This document shows, piece after piece, positions 20,560 through 33,498 of a stretch of DNA of 64,000 bases (its first letter is position 1; each line of letters begins with the position of its first letter). The DNA is from Sipunculus nudus (Eukaryota > Annelida > Sipuncula > Golfingiida > Sipunculidae), in the NCBI GenBank assembly GCA_026874595.1, contig CM049306.1, positions 24,295,519-24,359,518 of the forward strand, given 5' to 3'. Made by a program: the position numbers and the translations under genes. The notes under the pieces are model-generated. The model saw only the letters and a list, made by a program, of their open reading frames with translations. It was not told where the DNA came from and searched no databases.

Positions 20560-20680
20560 AGTCACTACGGCTCGGATACATTACTCGTTCATTCACTAGG
20601 ACTCGGGCCTATAACCCGTTCATTCATTTAATCTCGGGCCTATTACCCCTTAATTCATTACGGTTGGGTTCACATTCACT
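20560..20680. repeat. Short ~42-bp tandem repeat
   Basis: About three imperfect copies of a unit containing CTCGGGCCTATAACCCGTTC followed by ATTCATT. Confidence 0.6.
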
Positions 20681-21359
20681 CATGACAGTCATATTGTTCA
20701 CATAGACCAAACTTGAACGCACATGATATGTTAGGCTTAACTGTCCGATAAAACAAACCGTTAAAATTCTACTGTAAGCTGATCAAGCAGGCATTATAGC
20801 TTAAAAGCAAGCAAGATACGAGAGTACAGGGTGTTACTCTTATAAATACTATACAAACGGTCAGTGAGTCATTTCCCTAGAACGACAATAGAAATTAGGA
20901 TGCGGAGGGTTAAAAAATTTACTGGAACTTATGAAGCGTTTTGATTGAAATTTATTATGATTGTCTGATAGATCACAATGTACCGCCGAAGCAAAGCAAG
21001 TGCAGATGCGTTGGTTTGCGGCATGATATTCTGTAGCAGCAACATTTAGCACCTCAAATGATATAATCACAAAAGTAATAGGTGTTAATTACAAAGTGAA
21101 ACTTTATCGATGACTGATGAGGTTATGGGGAAACCCATTTTCTTATGAGAAAAAATATATGCAAACATCTCACGGCTCACATATTTCACCATCATGTTCT
21201 ACGAAACACATCAAAGGAACCGTTAAACATGTTTATTTTCTAAGGACATCCATCATGTGTGGAAAGAAGTTTTAGATAAAAAGAACAAATATACTTTTGC
21301 TTGTCTATTGATAATTTACCTTTTGTATCTCAAACGCATCCATAAAGGTTACAGACTCG

Positions 21360-23160
21360 AGTCCAATACATCAGTCGTATATTTAGGGTCCTACATCAGT
21401 TGTACATATAGGGTCCTACATCAGTCGTACATATAGGGTCATACATCAATCGTACATATAGGATTCCTAAAGCAGTCGTACATATAGGGTGCTTCATCAG
21501 TCGTACATATAGGCCTAGGGTCCTACATCGGCCGCACATATAGGTAGCTACAGTAGTCGTACATATAGGTTCCTACATCAGTCGTACATATAGGGTCCTA
21601 CATCAGTCGTACATAAAGGGTCCTACATCAGTCGTACATATAGGGTCCTACACCAGTCGTATATATAGGTTCCAACATCAGTCGTACTTAAAGAGACCTA
21701 CATCAGTTTAACATATAGGGTCCTACATCGGCCGCACATATAGGTAGCTACATAAGGCGTACATATAGGTTCCTACATCAGTCGTACATATAGGGTCCTA
21801 CATCAGTTGTACATATAGGGTCCTACATCAGTCGTACAAATAGGGTCTTACATCAGTTGTACATATCTTTAGGGTCCAACATCAGTCGTATATATGGCGT
21901 CCTACATCAGTCGTACATATAGGGTCCTCCATCAGTCGTACATATAGAGTCCTACATCAGTCGTATATGTAAGGTTCCTACATCCGTCGTACATATAGGG
22001 TGCTACATCAGTCGAACATTTAGGGTCTTCCTTCAGTCGTACATATAGGGTCCTACTTCAGTCGTACATATAGGGTCCTACATCAGTTGTACATATCAAT
22101 AGGGTCCAACATCAGTCGTACATATAGTTTCCTACATCAGTATTACATATAGGGTCCTACATCGGCCGCACATATAGGGTCCAACATCAGTCGTATATAT
22201 GGCGTCCTACATCAGTCGTACATATAGGGTCCTCCATCAGTCGTACATATAGAGTCCTACATCAGTCGTATATGTAAGGTTCCTACATCTGTCGTACATA
22301 TAGGGTGCTACATCAGTCGAACATTTAGGGTCTTCCTTCAGTCGTACATATAGGGTCCTACTTCAGTGGTACATATAGGGTCCTACATCAGTAGTACATA
22401 TCAAAAGGGTCCAACATCAGTCGTACATATAGTGTCCTACATCAGTATTACATATAGGGTCCTACATCGGCCGCACATATAGGGTGCTACATCAGTCGTA
22501 TATATGGCGTCCTACCTCAGTCGTACATATAGGGTTCCTTCATCAGTCGTTCATATAGGGTGCTTCATCAGTTGTACATATAGGGTCCTCCATCAGTCGT
22601 ACATAAAGAGTTCTACATCAGTCGTACATGTAGGGTTCCTACATCAGTCGTTTATATAGGGTGCTACATCAGTCGTACATTTAGGGTCCTACATTAGTCG
22701 TACATACAGAGTCCTACATCAGTCGTACATATAGAGTCCTACATCAGTCGCACATGTAGGGTTCCTACATCAGTCGTATATATAGGGTGCTACATCAGTT
22801 GTACATATAGGGTGTTACATCAGGCGTACATAAAGGGTCCGCGTCGGCCGCACATATAGGTAGCTGCATAAGTCGTACATATAGGTTCCTACAGCAGTCG
22901 TACATACAGGGTCCAAGATCAGTCGTACATTTAGGGTCTTACATCAGTTGTACATATCTATAGGGTCCAACATCAGTTGTACATATAGAGTCCTACATCA
23001 GTCTTACATATAGGGCCCTACATCAGCCGCACATACAGGGTCCTACATCAGTCGTACATATGGGGTCCTACATCAGTCGTACATATAGGGTCCTCCATCA
23101 GTCGTACATATAGAGTCCTACATCAGTCGTACATATAGAGTCCTACATCAGTTGTACATA
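21360..23160. repeat. 25-bp minisatellite with 305-bp higher-order period
   Basis: About 70 copies of a unit like TCAGTCGTACATATAGGG plus TCCTACA. The distinctive variant ATATATGGCGTCC recurs at 21891, 22196 and 22501, exactly 305 bp apart, with neighbouring variants (CGTATATGTAAGG, CGAACATTTAGGGTC) in the same order. This indicates amplification of a 12-unit block. Confidence 0.95.
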
Positions 23161-23279
23161 AATACTAAACAAAATTAAAGTTCGAACAGTATGGCACTTT
23201 CTGCAATCATCCGTGCCTTGTAGGAAAATTGCAAACAAATATTTATTTGGTCAATTTCTTCCACAGATGTATGATATAA

Positions 23280-24010
23280 CCAAAGGTGTCTCATAACTCC
23301 GGAATTTCCAAATTTTCAAGCATTTTATTGGGCCCTGTGAAAAGATTTGCTCCTTTGTACTAACCTTATTAAAACCTATAAATACGCTAGCTAATACCAT
23401 TTAAGATAAATGAGACTTTCTGATTTTATTCAAGTATTTTCATGTGTCTTCGGGAACTCCTGGGCCCGGGTCCTTTTAGTCCTGTCTTGGTTTTAATGAT
23501 TAAATCTATACAAGTTTTGACAAAGACAAATCAAATGTTCACGTTTCCAATAATTTATGAATAGGAAAAAAAGCCAAAAGAGACTTCCTCATTTTTAAGC
23601 AATTTATAGTGACCTGCATGAAGTACTTGGCCGGTCCGGGTCCCCCATGGCTTTTCATGTCACTCCAGTTTGAAAACTATTTTTAGATGATACAAATTTC
23701 AAATGAGACATCCTTAGTTTTCAGGCGTTTAAATGGCTCCTATATATAACACCATCACTGGCCCGGCTCCCGTTGAAAACCCCGGATTAACATGTATATT
23801 AAAGCCAGCACGAAAAATGTGCGAAACTTCCGCATTTTCAGGTTCCCTACTGGACACACTCCTGGCCGTTCCGGGTCCTCTCAGGCTCCCTTGTGAAGCT
23901 TGATAAATATAATATAAATCAGCACCAAAAATTGAGACTTTTACATTTCAAAATATTTAATTGTGCCCAAAAGGAACTCCCTGTCTTTCGGACCCCGGTA
24001 AAGTACCAGC
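23280..24010. repeat. Degenerate ~155-bp tandem repeat (family C)
   Basis: About five decayed units each contain GAGACTTCC..CATTTT, a TTTA..TGGCTCC-like segment and a GGCC(C/G)GG(T/G)TCC core. No ORF of note. Confidence 0.6.
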
Positions 24011-24129
24011 TGTTCATGGTGTGTCCTTGCATGAGTAGCCATCTTTGTCTTTGCTGGGCAGATTTTTTAGTGTTTACCTGACATCATATAATCAGTAGCT
24101 GTCAACTGAGACTGTTTCTGTGACAAATG

Positions 24130-24510
24130 ACCTTGACCTCCATAAATGGGACTTATATGTTGTAAAATGTAGACTGATTTATCGTATTTTTAGATATTTC
24201 TGTTTCTTAAATTATGTTTAAGGCAGAATTTTTTATCCCGTGTTGAAAATAATGCCAATCATCTCCTACTTCACAATTTTGTGAAATGTTTCATAGCAAA
24301 AACAGGTGGACACCAGCTGGTGGAATGGACTATCATTGCATTACTGGTGACACAAGCATTGCATGCATGGGTCTTCAGCAGGCCTTTTTTCGGCAGACCC
24401 GAGAGGTGTGGGGGAGGGGGAGACCTGCATGGGCAGACTTGCATCAGCCAAGCACTATTTTGGCCCTATCTCATTTGGCGCAATCACCCGTCTAAGAGCA
24501 AAGGTGTAGC
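24130..24510. other. Unassigned intergenic sequence
   Basis: Low-complexity AT-rich DNA with a short GGGGGAGGGG-containing stretch. No gene or repeat family recognised. Confidence 0.4.
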
Positions 24511-25815
24511 AGGCCCAGAATAGCCCCCCTTGACTGTATACTCGGTTATAACCTGGCCAAGCCCAAACCAAGAAGTTTTAAGAGAAAACTTCTTGCCCAA
24601 ACTATACCACGTGGTATAATTTTTCCTAGTGTATTTTATACATTCTTAGAATAAAATATATCCCTTAATGCATTTAATAACTAATGCTTTATAACTTTAA
24701 AAAAAGTTGTATCTCTATATAATAGCTCATTTTCAGTTAGAATAATTAACGAGTCCAATATTGATGTCATCTACGGGTGATGGGAACAAAGGTGTGTATG
24801 GCCACGTTCCTGTACATGATGACTCTGGAATATCGGAAATCATAAAAAAACCTCTATTGAGACTCTCAACAGTAACAAGATTTATGATAAAAAATAAATT
24901 TAAACTATAATGCTAATACCATATTAAATAAATTTGAGTTACCAGGGGCGTCAATATAGGGGTGAGGATGGGTATATATACACCCCACTTTTTAGCAAGG
25001 CGGGGCGATTGTCAATGTAATCCTCCCGACCCCCAAGTTACCCGATATTCAGAGAATAATATTTATATATTGGAAAAGAAATACATAAATAATCAAAATG
25101 ATAGACTTAAGTCTACTATGAAATATTATATATCTCAAACTGGTTTAAAATTACCATATACTCTTAACATATCTAACTTTTTAAACCGTATATACTTAAT
25201 TGTAATATATTTGAAATGGAAAACACAATACAATAAAAGGTATATGTATATCCCAATATTATATCCCAATATTGGATACCCTCCCACGTCTGCGAGTCAT
25301 CCCCACCACACTTGGAGATAAATTGCCGCCACTGGGAGTTACGTTAGGGAAATTACTAATATCTTTATTTCTGCTTAGTTTTTTTTTATAAATACTAATA
25401 TTGTAGGTCTCTTTGTGACGGTGTCGGAAATTATCAACAAAAGGTACATGAAAATAAAGAATTAATGAATTATTCATATATGCAAATACACATCTGTTAT
25501 ATAAATATCGATGGATGATCCGTGGTGTGTAGCAACTCTGAATCATATAAACCAGATGATTAAAACTGGACAGCGATCGCATATACATAATATACACTTA
25601 CAAGTTTGTTATATAAATACTAATATCTGTCAATTGGTATGCTTGTTGCGCATCTAACATGACACCAGCGATTTTCTGTGATGTATGTTAAGGGGTTTAT
25701 AAAAACCGACAAGTGGGTATGAAATAGACTAGGCCAGAATATACCCCGTGGTGTATTCTGGCCTTGGCTAAATTATACCCGGGTAAAAACTAGGCAGAGG
25801 GTAAAATCTGGCCTG
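24511..25815. mobile_element. Candidate TIR element, ~1.3 kb
   Basis: The left end (24511-24566, AGGCCCAGAATAGCCCCCCT) and right end (25761-25815, reverse complement CAGGCCAGATTTTACCCTC) are diverged inverted copies about 50 bp long. Inside each end is a palindrome (TATACCACGTGGTATA at 24606-24621; a 32-bp GGCCAGAATA...TATTCTGGCC at 25732-25763). A further perfect hairpin, AAGAAGTTTT/AAAACTTCTT, lies at 24571-24595. No transposase. Confidence 0.5.
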
Positions 25816-27050
25816 TTTCATCGGAGCCCCGAAATGCGAATTCATTTAAGATACCTCTGTACAGGTGACAGCACCAGCACGTCCGTTCTCACATGTGTTC
25901 ACTGGCCCGTGACTAACATTCCTTGGCGTGTGCCGTCACTTGCTCCGGCTAACGAATCCTGGCACAGCTGGTGAGGTGTCACTGGATTATCGTGTTTCTA
26001 CCACCAGGGGTTCCAGAACCAACCAAGACTTTCGACAATTTCGACAGCGACTCCGGGCGGTCAGTGTTCAAATGACTCCGCTTTTGCACGGTAGGTCGGA
26101 GTCCATAATTAATTTCGTACGTATATTTGGTGGCGTTTAACACCTTAACTCACGTATGTTAAAAGGAGGAAAACGGTGCAACGCTCCAGTGATTTACTGA
26201 AGCCCAAGAGAGTACAATATGGTTTGTCGGCCAACAACTATCCCGGGCAAGTTGTTGAATAACCTGTTTCTATTTAGGAACCAGCCAACATACACTTAAC
26301 ATAGGATACAGGCTCTCGTACATGTATGGTCCACGCTGGCCCTTCTAATACAGGGAGTACCGTACAACTACAATAACTGCTTGAGGATAACTTTCAAACA
26401 TTTAACTTTTATATAGGGGCGTACTATCCTGACTGACTGAAGATGTTTTATGCTCGTCGAGCGCTCTAGGCTAATAGAAATCTAGGACCTCCGCCTATAT
26501 AGGCGCCCTTTAAGGTAGAATTTTGAAAGTTCGATGAAGCCGATAGTCGTGATCCCACACAAACCAAGCAGGGTACCCATAGAGACAGAGTGTTACCCAT
26601 ACCGGTGACCGATGAAAGCTACAGCACCCACACCCCAAAAGCCCAAGGCAGGATACAAACCGGCACCGAGCTCTGCGGCAAAAACCATGCACGCAAATCC
26701 AGAGCGAAGAACTCTTGCGAACGTTAGAGTTGGCTATCATTTTTTCTTTATCAGCCGTACTATCCTCTTGACTAGCTGTCTATAGTGCAGCTTTCTTAAA
26801 CTGTAAATCGATAATAAGTTAGAACACACTATGTATATGTAGACTATCAGAAAGCACATGTTCAATTATACAAACAAAAAAATGTACATCTACGAAATTA
26901 AATGTCCAAACATTGCATAAAAAAAACGAAATATAAAGGGTCGTAAGCATGCATATTTATATGGGAATCTCTATAGTACAAATTAAAAAAAAATACTGAC
27001 AGGAATATCACAAGTAGTGGGGTGAAATGGGTTTTGTTCAACCACGTACT
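25816..27050. other. Unassigned intergenic sequence
   Basis: Slightly GC-richer. Open frames at 25928-26140 (+) and 26510-26740 (-) show no domain, splice support or codon bias I can defend. Confidence 0.4.
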
Positions 27051-27867
27051 GCACACAGAGCGGACGAGACGAGACGAAATCTGACCGGACTTGAATCCGG
27101 TCTGGTCCCCTCTGTCTGCAGCATTTGGCGGACCGGACTGCTAGTCCGAGACTGATCCTGGCCATATCATTTTCTTTATATTTTCGGACTGGTCCTGAGT
27201 AGTCCCGTCCGTTTAAGTCCGCTTTGTTTGCGAGGGTTTCAGAACTAGCCAGGATCGGGAGTTTCTCATTGACCAATGAAAGCAGCTCTATAAATCACAT
27301 GATAGAGGCACAAATTTGAAGAGGGTGAATTATAGGAGAAGGAAATTATTTACGTGGGTGACACATGAAGATTAGTGCCATATTTATCTTTATGATAAAT
27401 ACATACAAAAAGTTAGTGTTGTCATCTCATCTCCTTTCTAAATACAGCATAAACGGTTCACGTGTTATTGCCATTCAATATAAAAACAACAACCAAATAT
27501 ACAATTATGGTGACCATTTTTCGGATACTTAAGTATAGTCAAACTAGTAGTATTGTATATAAATATATATCTATACAGCAAACTTGTTTTAGAGTGATAT
27601 GATATAAAGCAAATATGCATTATATCACAAAACCTTTGTTGATAATAGTTCTTAATATGAAATGACATGTATAAAGCAACGTATATAATCATGCGGCGGC
27701 TCATATTTTGAATACTGACAACCCGTCATTTATGATGAAGGGTGAAGTAACCATAAATTGAATAACAGTATATATTTATCGATTGTAGATATCAAGGTTT
27801 ATTTGTTTATGGAAGTATTACCCCAGAAGTGATGTTATAATCTTTGTAAAGATCCCACAATCTTTGT

Positions 27868-27942
<75 letters not shown>

Positions 27943-28108
27943 TTTGATAACAGAAAGCATGTGAGATTACCAGGGTAAACGAATCCGATCAGGTCCGGGA
28001 CGTATCCGGTCCGCTCGATGCGGGAAAGATTGCGGCGGACTACACAGGATTCTTTAGTCCTGTCCGGTCCGGTCCGATCCGATACCGTCTCGTCCGCGCT
28101 CTGTGCGC
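27051..28108. mobile_element. Candidate TIR element with CGGACGAGACG ends
   Basis: The left end (GCACACAGAGCGGACGAGAC) and the reverse complement of the right end (GCGCACAGAGCGCGGACGAG) are inverted copies. Both continue into GGACCGGAC-rich subterminal sequence. The interior is AT-rich and includes an (AT)n tract. No clear target duplication, no transposase. Confidence 0.6.
27871..27939. repeat. (TA)n microsatellite
   Basis: About 68 bp of uninterrupted TA inside the TIR element. Confidence 0.95.
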
Positions 28109-28429
28109 CCTCCTTTAAAACGTCGTCTTTACATGGCAAATGTGCTGTTTTCATCACACAAAAAATGTGACAAGCATTAATACATGATCTCATCAATGAA
28201 TTAAGTTCAGATCAACAGGGATAAGCATCCATTCTGATGATTTCAAAGATAAACTTACATAATTGTATCTGCCAAAACAGAGTTTTGCGGATACTATGTT
28301 TTCAGTTGCACGCCGCCGCCGCCGCGTAGGTGTCCGGAGAACTCCTCCGTAACCGCTGGGCGGAATTTTACGAAACCCGGGATTATGTTCTGGTCACATG
28401 TGAACTGCTGCGCCCCGATTTTGTTTTGA

Positions 28430-29740
28430 CCTCTGACCTTTCCTCTGCGCTCTGCGTCCGTTTGTGCGTCTGTTTCCACACATAAACCCACATATCTCGG
28501 GAACCGTTTGACCGATCAGGAAATTTTTTTTGCACAAATGTAGCCCTTGGAGAGCTTTATAACATACACAAAAAATGGTGGCGCCACCTGCAACCATGTT
28601 TGCACAGTGTCCATCTGTTCGTCTGCCTTGGGTTAAAATCACTCATATCTCTGCAGTGACTAGACTAATTCACCTGAATTTCGGCATGCGTAAACATCCT
28701 GGATAGCTTTTCTGATTTTATGACAGGTGGCGCCACCTACATTCACGTTTACGCTGCAGACATCCAAGCTCATATCTCGGGAACCGTTTGACCGATTAGG
28801 AAAATTTTTTTGCACAAATGTAGCCCTTGGAGAGCTTTATAACATACACCAAAAAATGGTGGCGCCACCTGCAACCATGTTTGCACAGTGTCCATCTGTT
28901 CGTCTGCCTTGGGTTAAAATCACTCATATCTCTGCAGTGACTTGATTAATTCACCTGAAATTCAGCATGCGTATACATCCTGGATAGCTTTTCTGATTTT
29001 ATGACAGGTGGCGCCACCTACATTCACGTTTACGCTGCAGCCATCCAAGCTCATATCTTGGGAACCGTTTGACCGATTGGGCCAAAATTTTGCATGTGTA
29101 TAGATCTCACATAGCTCTTCATCATAAGCAGGTGGTGGCGCCACCTGCAGCCATTTTTGCACAGCTCCTGTCTGTTTGTCTGCCATGGGATAAAATCACT
29201 CATATCTCGGCAGTGGTTTGACATATCTGCCTAAAATTTTGCAGGTTTATACATCCCTGACAGCTCTCTTGATTTTATGACAGGTGGCGCCACCTGCATT
29301 CTAGTTTATGCAGCAGACATTCAAGCTCATATCTTGGGAACCGTTTGACCGATTGGGCCAAAGTTTTGCATGTGTATAGTTCTCACATAGCTCTTTATCA
29401 TACGCAAAACTGGTGGCGTCACCTGCAACCATTTTTGCTCAGCGTCCATCTGTTTGTCTGCCACGGGCTAAAATCACTCATATACATGTAGTGGTTTGAC
29501 TTTTCTGCCTAAAATTTTGCATATGTATACAACTTGGACGGCTTTCTGGATTTTGTGGTGGGGGGGGGGGGGGGGGGGGGGCAACCTACATACATAATTT
29601 GGCTGCAGACATCCATGCTAATATGCAACACTCTATTTCCCCTTGCCACTCAATCTATGCCTCACTTCACCCGTTCCATCCTGATTTAGGCGGATACACG
29701 TAGTCGCTTGTCGACTACCCGTATTCTAGTTCCTATATTG
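28430..29740. repeat. Family B tandem repeat with GGTGGCGCCACC boxes (~277-bp unit)
   Basis: The 12-bp palindrome GGTGGCGCCACC occurs at 28577, 28736, 28858, 29007, 29134 and 29283, with a one-base variant at about 29412. Spacing alternates about 125 and 150 bp, giving a two-box unit of about 277 bp. Units also share CTCATATCTCGGGAACCGTT and AAAATCACTCATATCTC. A G-homopolymer (29561-29581) sits near the right end. Confidence 0.9.
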
Positions 29741-29828
29741 TTTTATCTTATGACATGTTGTTGTCGGCACTAAACTACATATAACTTGTTGGCACAAGCT
29801 CCACTTAAAAACATTCGATATAACAGGC

Positions 29829-29946
29829 AGTGCGGGAGGACTCGAGTCCGGACATAGACTCGGAGTCCGGACTCGAGTCCACTTTTTCCAGAGACTTTGT
29901 GACTTGGACCCGAAGATTCTGGAGTCGGACTTGTACTCAAACACTG
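29829..29946. mobile_element. Small CAGTG-ended palindromic repeat
   Basis: It begins CAGTGCGGGAGG and ends CTCAAACACTG, CAGTG/CACTG ends of the kind seen on hAT-type elements. It contains repeated GGACTCGAGTCC palindromes and GAGTCCGGACTC. No matching 8-bp target duplication was found, so classification is tentative. Confidence 0.4.
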
Positions 29947-30586
29947 AGTTAGAGACTTGAGAAATCAGGCCGCTAGTTAACAGATCATTTAAAAATAAGA
30001 CATATATACCAAGCTTTGGCTCTGCATTGGGAGCTAAATGATATCAAACATTCAAGTGAAAACTATGTGTAAACTAACATTAAAACACAAATGATACACA
30101 TCTCAAAGTTTCATTTTGAATATCTATACAACATGGATTTTTTATTATATATATTAGCGCACACTTTTTAAAGAAACGCGATCATTTTCACATGCTCCTC
30201 GACATAAATCCCAGAATGTTATTTTATCAGGTGACTTAAATTTATCGGAGCTTACTTTCCGAGCCTGCGTGTGCCAGTTACATGCTTGCACAGACCTTGA
30301 TTCATCGAGCCGCTTTGAATAATGAATAATGAACATGCCTGCTATCGGAAATCATAACTGCAAACCAAACCCAACGAACAAAATGTAATCAATACACTTT
30401 TCACACCCGTCTGAAGAAGATCACATGCGCCAGAAACGGGACAGGTTTATACCCCTTTTATTTAATTGGTCAAATTCTCGATGTTCTCCCGGTATTGCTT
30501 AACTTTGGTCTGGAACTAGCACCAGACGTGTTCCGGCAGCCGCGTAGAACAAGTTTACGCGAGTCATTTGATTGGTATAATTGCCT

Positions 30587-32222
30587 TGACTGAAAGTCGT
30601 CTGAGCTATAGTGATCACCCTTTGTCCGTCGTCTGTCTCTCTGTCCGTCCGTCCGTTAACAGGGAACAAAGAAACTGGACATAGAAACTGCCAAATGAAA
30701 ACCCATTGAGGTCCATAAAAATATCCTTTGAAACCTAAAATGAGATCACTGTGACCTGTATCCTCCGAGCTATGGGACTCGTAAGTACCCCCCCCCCCCC
30801 CCCCCCCAAATAATAAAAAATTGGTACAAAAACTCTAATATTTGAATAACTAATGCATTTATTGCCATGATTCTTTCCATACATATTGATCAAATCGTGT
30901 TTCATCAATTCCAGAAAACCTGTGGTGCCACCTGTATTTTTTTCTAAATTTTACGCATTTTTTCTCTATTTTTGAGACCTTCAAATGAAGCAGTGTGGAT
31001 CTCAAAAGGGCACAAACCTTAACCGATAGACCTAGAATCTTCTAACTGTACATTCAGGGAGGTCCTTGGCAAATCTCCTCGGAAACCTGAATTAGGTCGT
31101 GGTGACCTAAATACTGCGAGCTACTGGCCGAAGCCATGATTTTGACCACCCATGGACCAGAGAGTCAGACGGGGCACAACTTGTATCCATTTGGCCCTCA
31201 ATCTTCTGATTTGACATTCAGAGAGGTCCTGGTAAAATGTCCTTGGAAATATAAAATTAAGTCACTCTTACCTATGTTCTGTGAGCAATAGGGAAAAAAA
31301 ACATTATTTGAGCACCCTGGAAGTAAGATGCGCACAAACTGAATCTTCCGTTAGCCCTAGAATCTTCAAATGTAATATCCGCGGAATTCTTGAGCAAATT
31401 TTCTTGGAAACCTGGAATAAGTCATGATGACATATATATTCTCCGAGCCACTGGCCAGGAAAATGATTTTGAACTACCAGACAGTCAAACAGGACACAAA
31501 TTGTAACTGTTAGGCCTAGAACCTTATTACACATCATCCAAAGAGGTTCTGGCCAAATCTTCTTTGAAACCTGAAAGTAGGTCATAGTGACCTATGTTCT
31601 GCAAGCAACTGGATAAAAATATGATTATGAGCACCTAGACAGTCAGGCATGGCACCAAACTTTAATCATGGACCTAGAACCTTCAAAAATGACATCTAGG
31701 GAGGTCCTTGGCAAATCTCTTTCGAATCCTGAAATTAGTTCACTGTGACCTATATTCTCCTAGCTATGAGCAGAAAACCTAGTTTTTAGCACCCTGAAAG
31801 TCAGACAGGTCTCAAATCTTAACTGTTGGCTCTATAAATAATTTTCTTAATCTAAAGGGAGGTCATTGTAATATCTCCTTTGACATCCAAAATAAGGTCA
31901 CTGTGACCTTTATTCTGTGAGCTGTGTGAAACAACATGATTTTAGTACACTATTATAAGTCAGATGGACACCAGTCATAGCAGTTTGACGTAGAAACTTC
32001 TAACTTAGTATCTGTTGAGTTCCTAGTAAAATCGTCTTGCTGGTACCTATTTGATAAAGACTATTAAGGGAAAAAAACATGCACGTCATTCTAACCATTG
32101 TTCAAGGTTTCAAAACAAATATGTTTTACCAGACCATAACATCAATAATTAATACATGCTGCATCTGTATTCATGTCACATTCAGCTGAGGGTCATGACC
32201 CATGGGTCACTTATTCAAAAGC
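30587..32222. mobile_element. Family A element, copy 2
   Basis: The 5' end (GACTGAAAGTCGTCTGAGCT, then CTTTGTCCGTCGTCTGTC) and 3' end (CAGCTGAGGGTCATGACCCATGGGTCACTT) match the element at 10.3-12.6 kb. The body is about seven decayed units, mostly about 160 bp long, each with a CACAAA.. start and a CCTAGAATCTTC-like segment. The 3' end contains a perfect GGGTCATGACCC palindrome. It includes a C homopolymer at 30787-30807. Confidence 0.8.
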
Positions 32223-32303
32223 TTAATAAGGAAATAAACGCCAGAGCTGCTCGCGGAATCAAGGTCTGTGAAAGCGTAGCTGCCACAGACTTGATACATG
32301 TTG

Positions 32304-32480
32304 CACGAAGATGTCTTAGCTATAGCGATAACCTTTTGTCCGTTGTCGGGTTAGCCTAAACTGGGAACAAATCGTTATCATTTGTCCTAAAATCTTATTA
32401 TACAACATCCACGGAAGATCTTGGGAAATCTCATTGGAAACCTAAAATTGGCCACATTATTCTATATTCTGCGAGCTACA
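32304..32480. mobile_element. Truncated family A 5' end
   Basis: CTTAGCTATAGCGATAACCTTTTGTCCG and one following unit (GGGAACAAATCGTTATC ... GGAAACCTAAAATTGG) repeat the start of family A, then stop. Only part of each motif is quoted. Confidence 0.6.
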
Positions 32481-32774
32481 TCGCGATAACCATGAGATCC
32501 AGATTCGTCTAAGCTTTTGAAGGATTAGATCTTTTCCCTCAAATTTGATACACAAATTCAAAACCTGGTTTGGGCATCATAATATATTTCCATTTACATT
32601 ATAGAACTGGTCTCTTAGCGAATATATTTAAAACCGAGTGTAAGTAACTTTTAATTATTATATTTTAGAAAATATCTTTTAAAACAATATTTCATATACT
32701 TTCAAAAAGGTGACATCCCAGTTTACTAATAATGATTAACAATTCCACAGCTTTATGCATTCATAGACCCTGTG

Positions 32775-32782
<8 letters not shown>

Positions 32783-32847
<65 letters not shown>
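32783..32847. repeat. (TA)n(GA)n compound microsatellite
   Basis: About 28 bp of TA are followed by about 36 bp of GA. Confidence 0.95.
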
Positions 32848-32851
<4 letters not shown>

Positions 32852-33110
32852 AAAACAGGTGTAAATATACAAGTTGCACAAAATATCCACAATGATACTT
32901 TTATGACTTTTTATTCATCGTTAAAATAACACAGCTCCAGAGGAAGTTTCTTAACATGATTTAATATCAAACATAAAACATTCATTTTTCTAGGATTAAT
33001 GGTTTCATTTGATTATTCCATTGTACCACTTAAACACGTACAAAACGGAGACTTGTTTGTTAGAGCAAAGTTACGGTGAAAGGTGCCCCGTCATATATGC
33101 AGTGTACATG

Positions 33111-33498
33111 CCGTGGTTAGCTTAATGTTCGCGAGGGTTTCAAATTCTCGATATTCGCAAGAATGAAATTATTGCGAAAGTAAAACCGTTATTAAGACGC
33201 TCAATGCACTTAAACGGGTGAAAAAACATTTATAATGTTGCTTAGCCTTCATACCTGTAATATCTAAAGTCGAAAGCAAAAGCCGCTATTATAAGGATGA
33301 CAGGCCTCCCGTAAATAAAAAACGAAACATCATGAATTATCTTGTATCATAAAATTGCAATTATTAACAAAACATTTCATCCTGGAGTCCTCCATGTTTA
33401 AATTAAGATTTGCCCCATATCATCAAACCATGTTTACTTTATACACTAAAAAATTAATGTCGCGAAAGTTTAATCTCGAAAAAAGAAAGCCAACCACA
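33111..33498. mobile_element. MITE family D, copy 1 (~388 bp)
   Basis: The left end CCGTGGTTAGCTTAATGTTC and the inverted right end (reverse complement CTGTGGTTGGCTTTC...) define the element. Subterminal TTCGCGAGGGTTT and TTTCGCGA motifs repeat on both arms. It has no transposase. A second copy lies at 42.9-43.3 kb. Confidence 0.7.
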
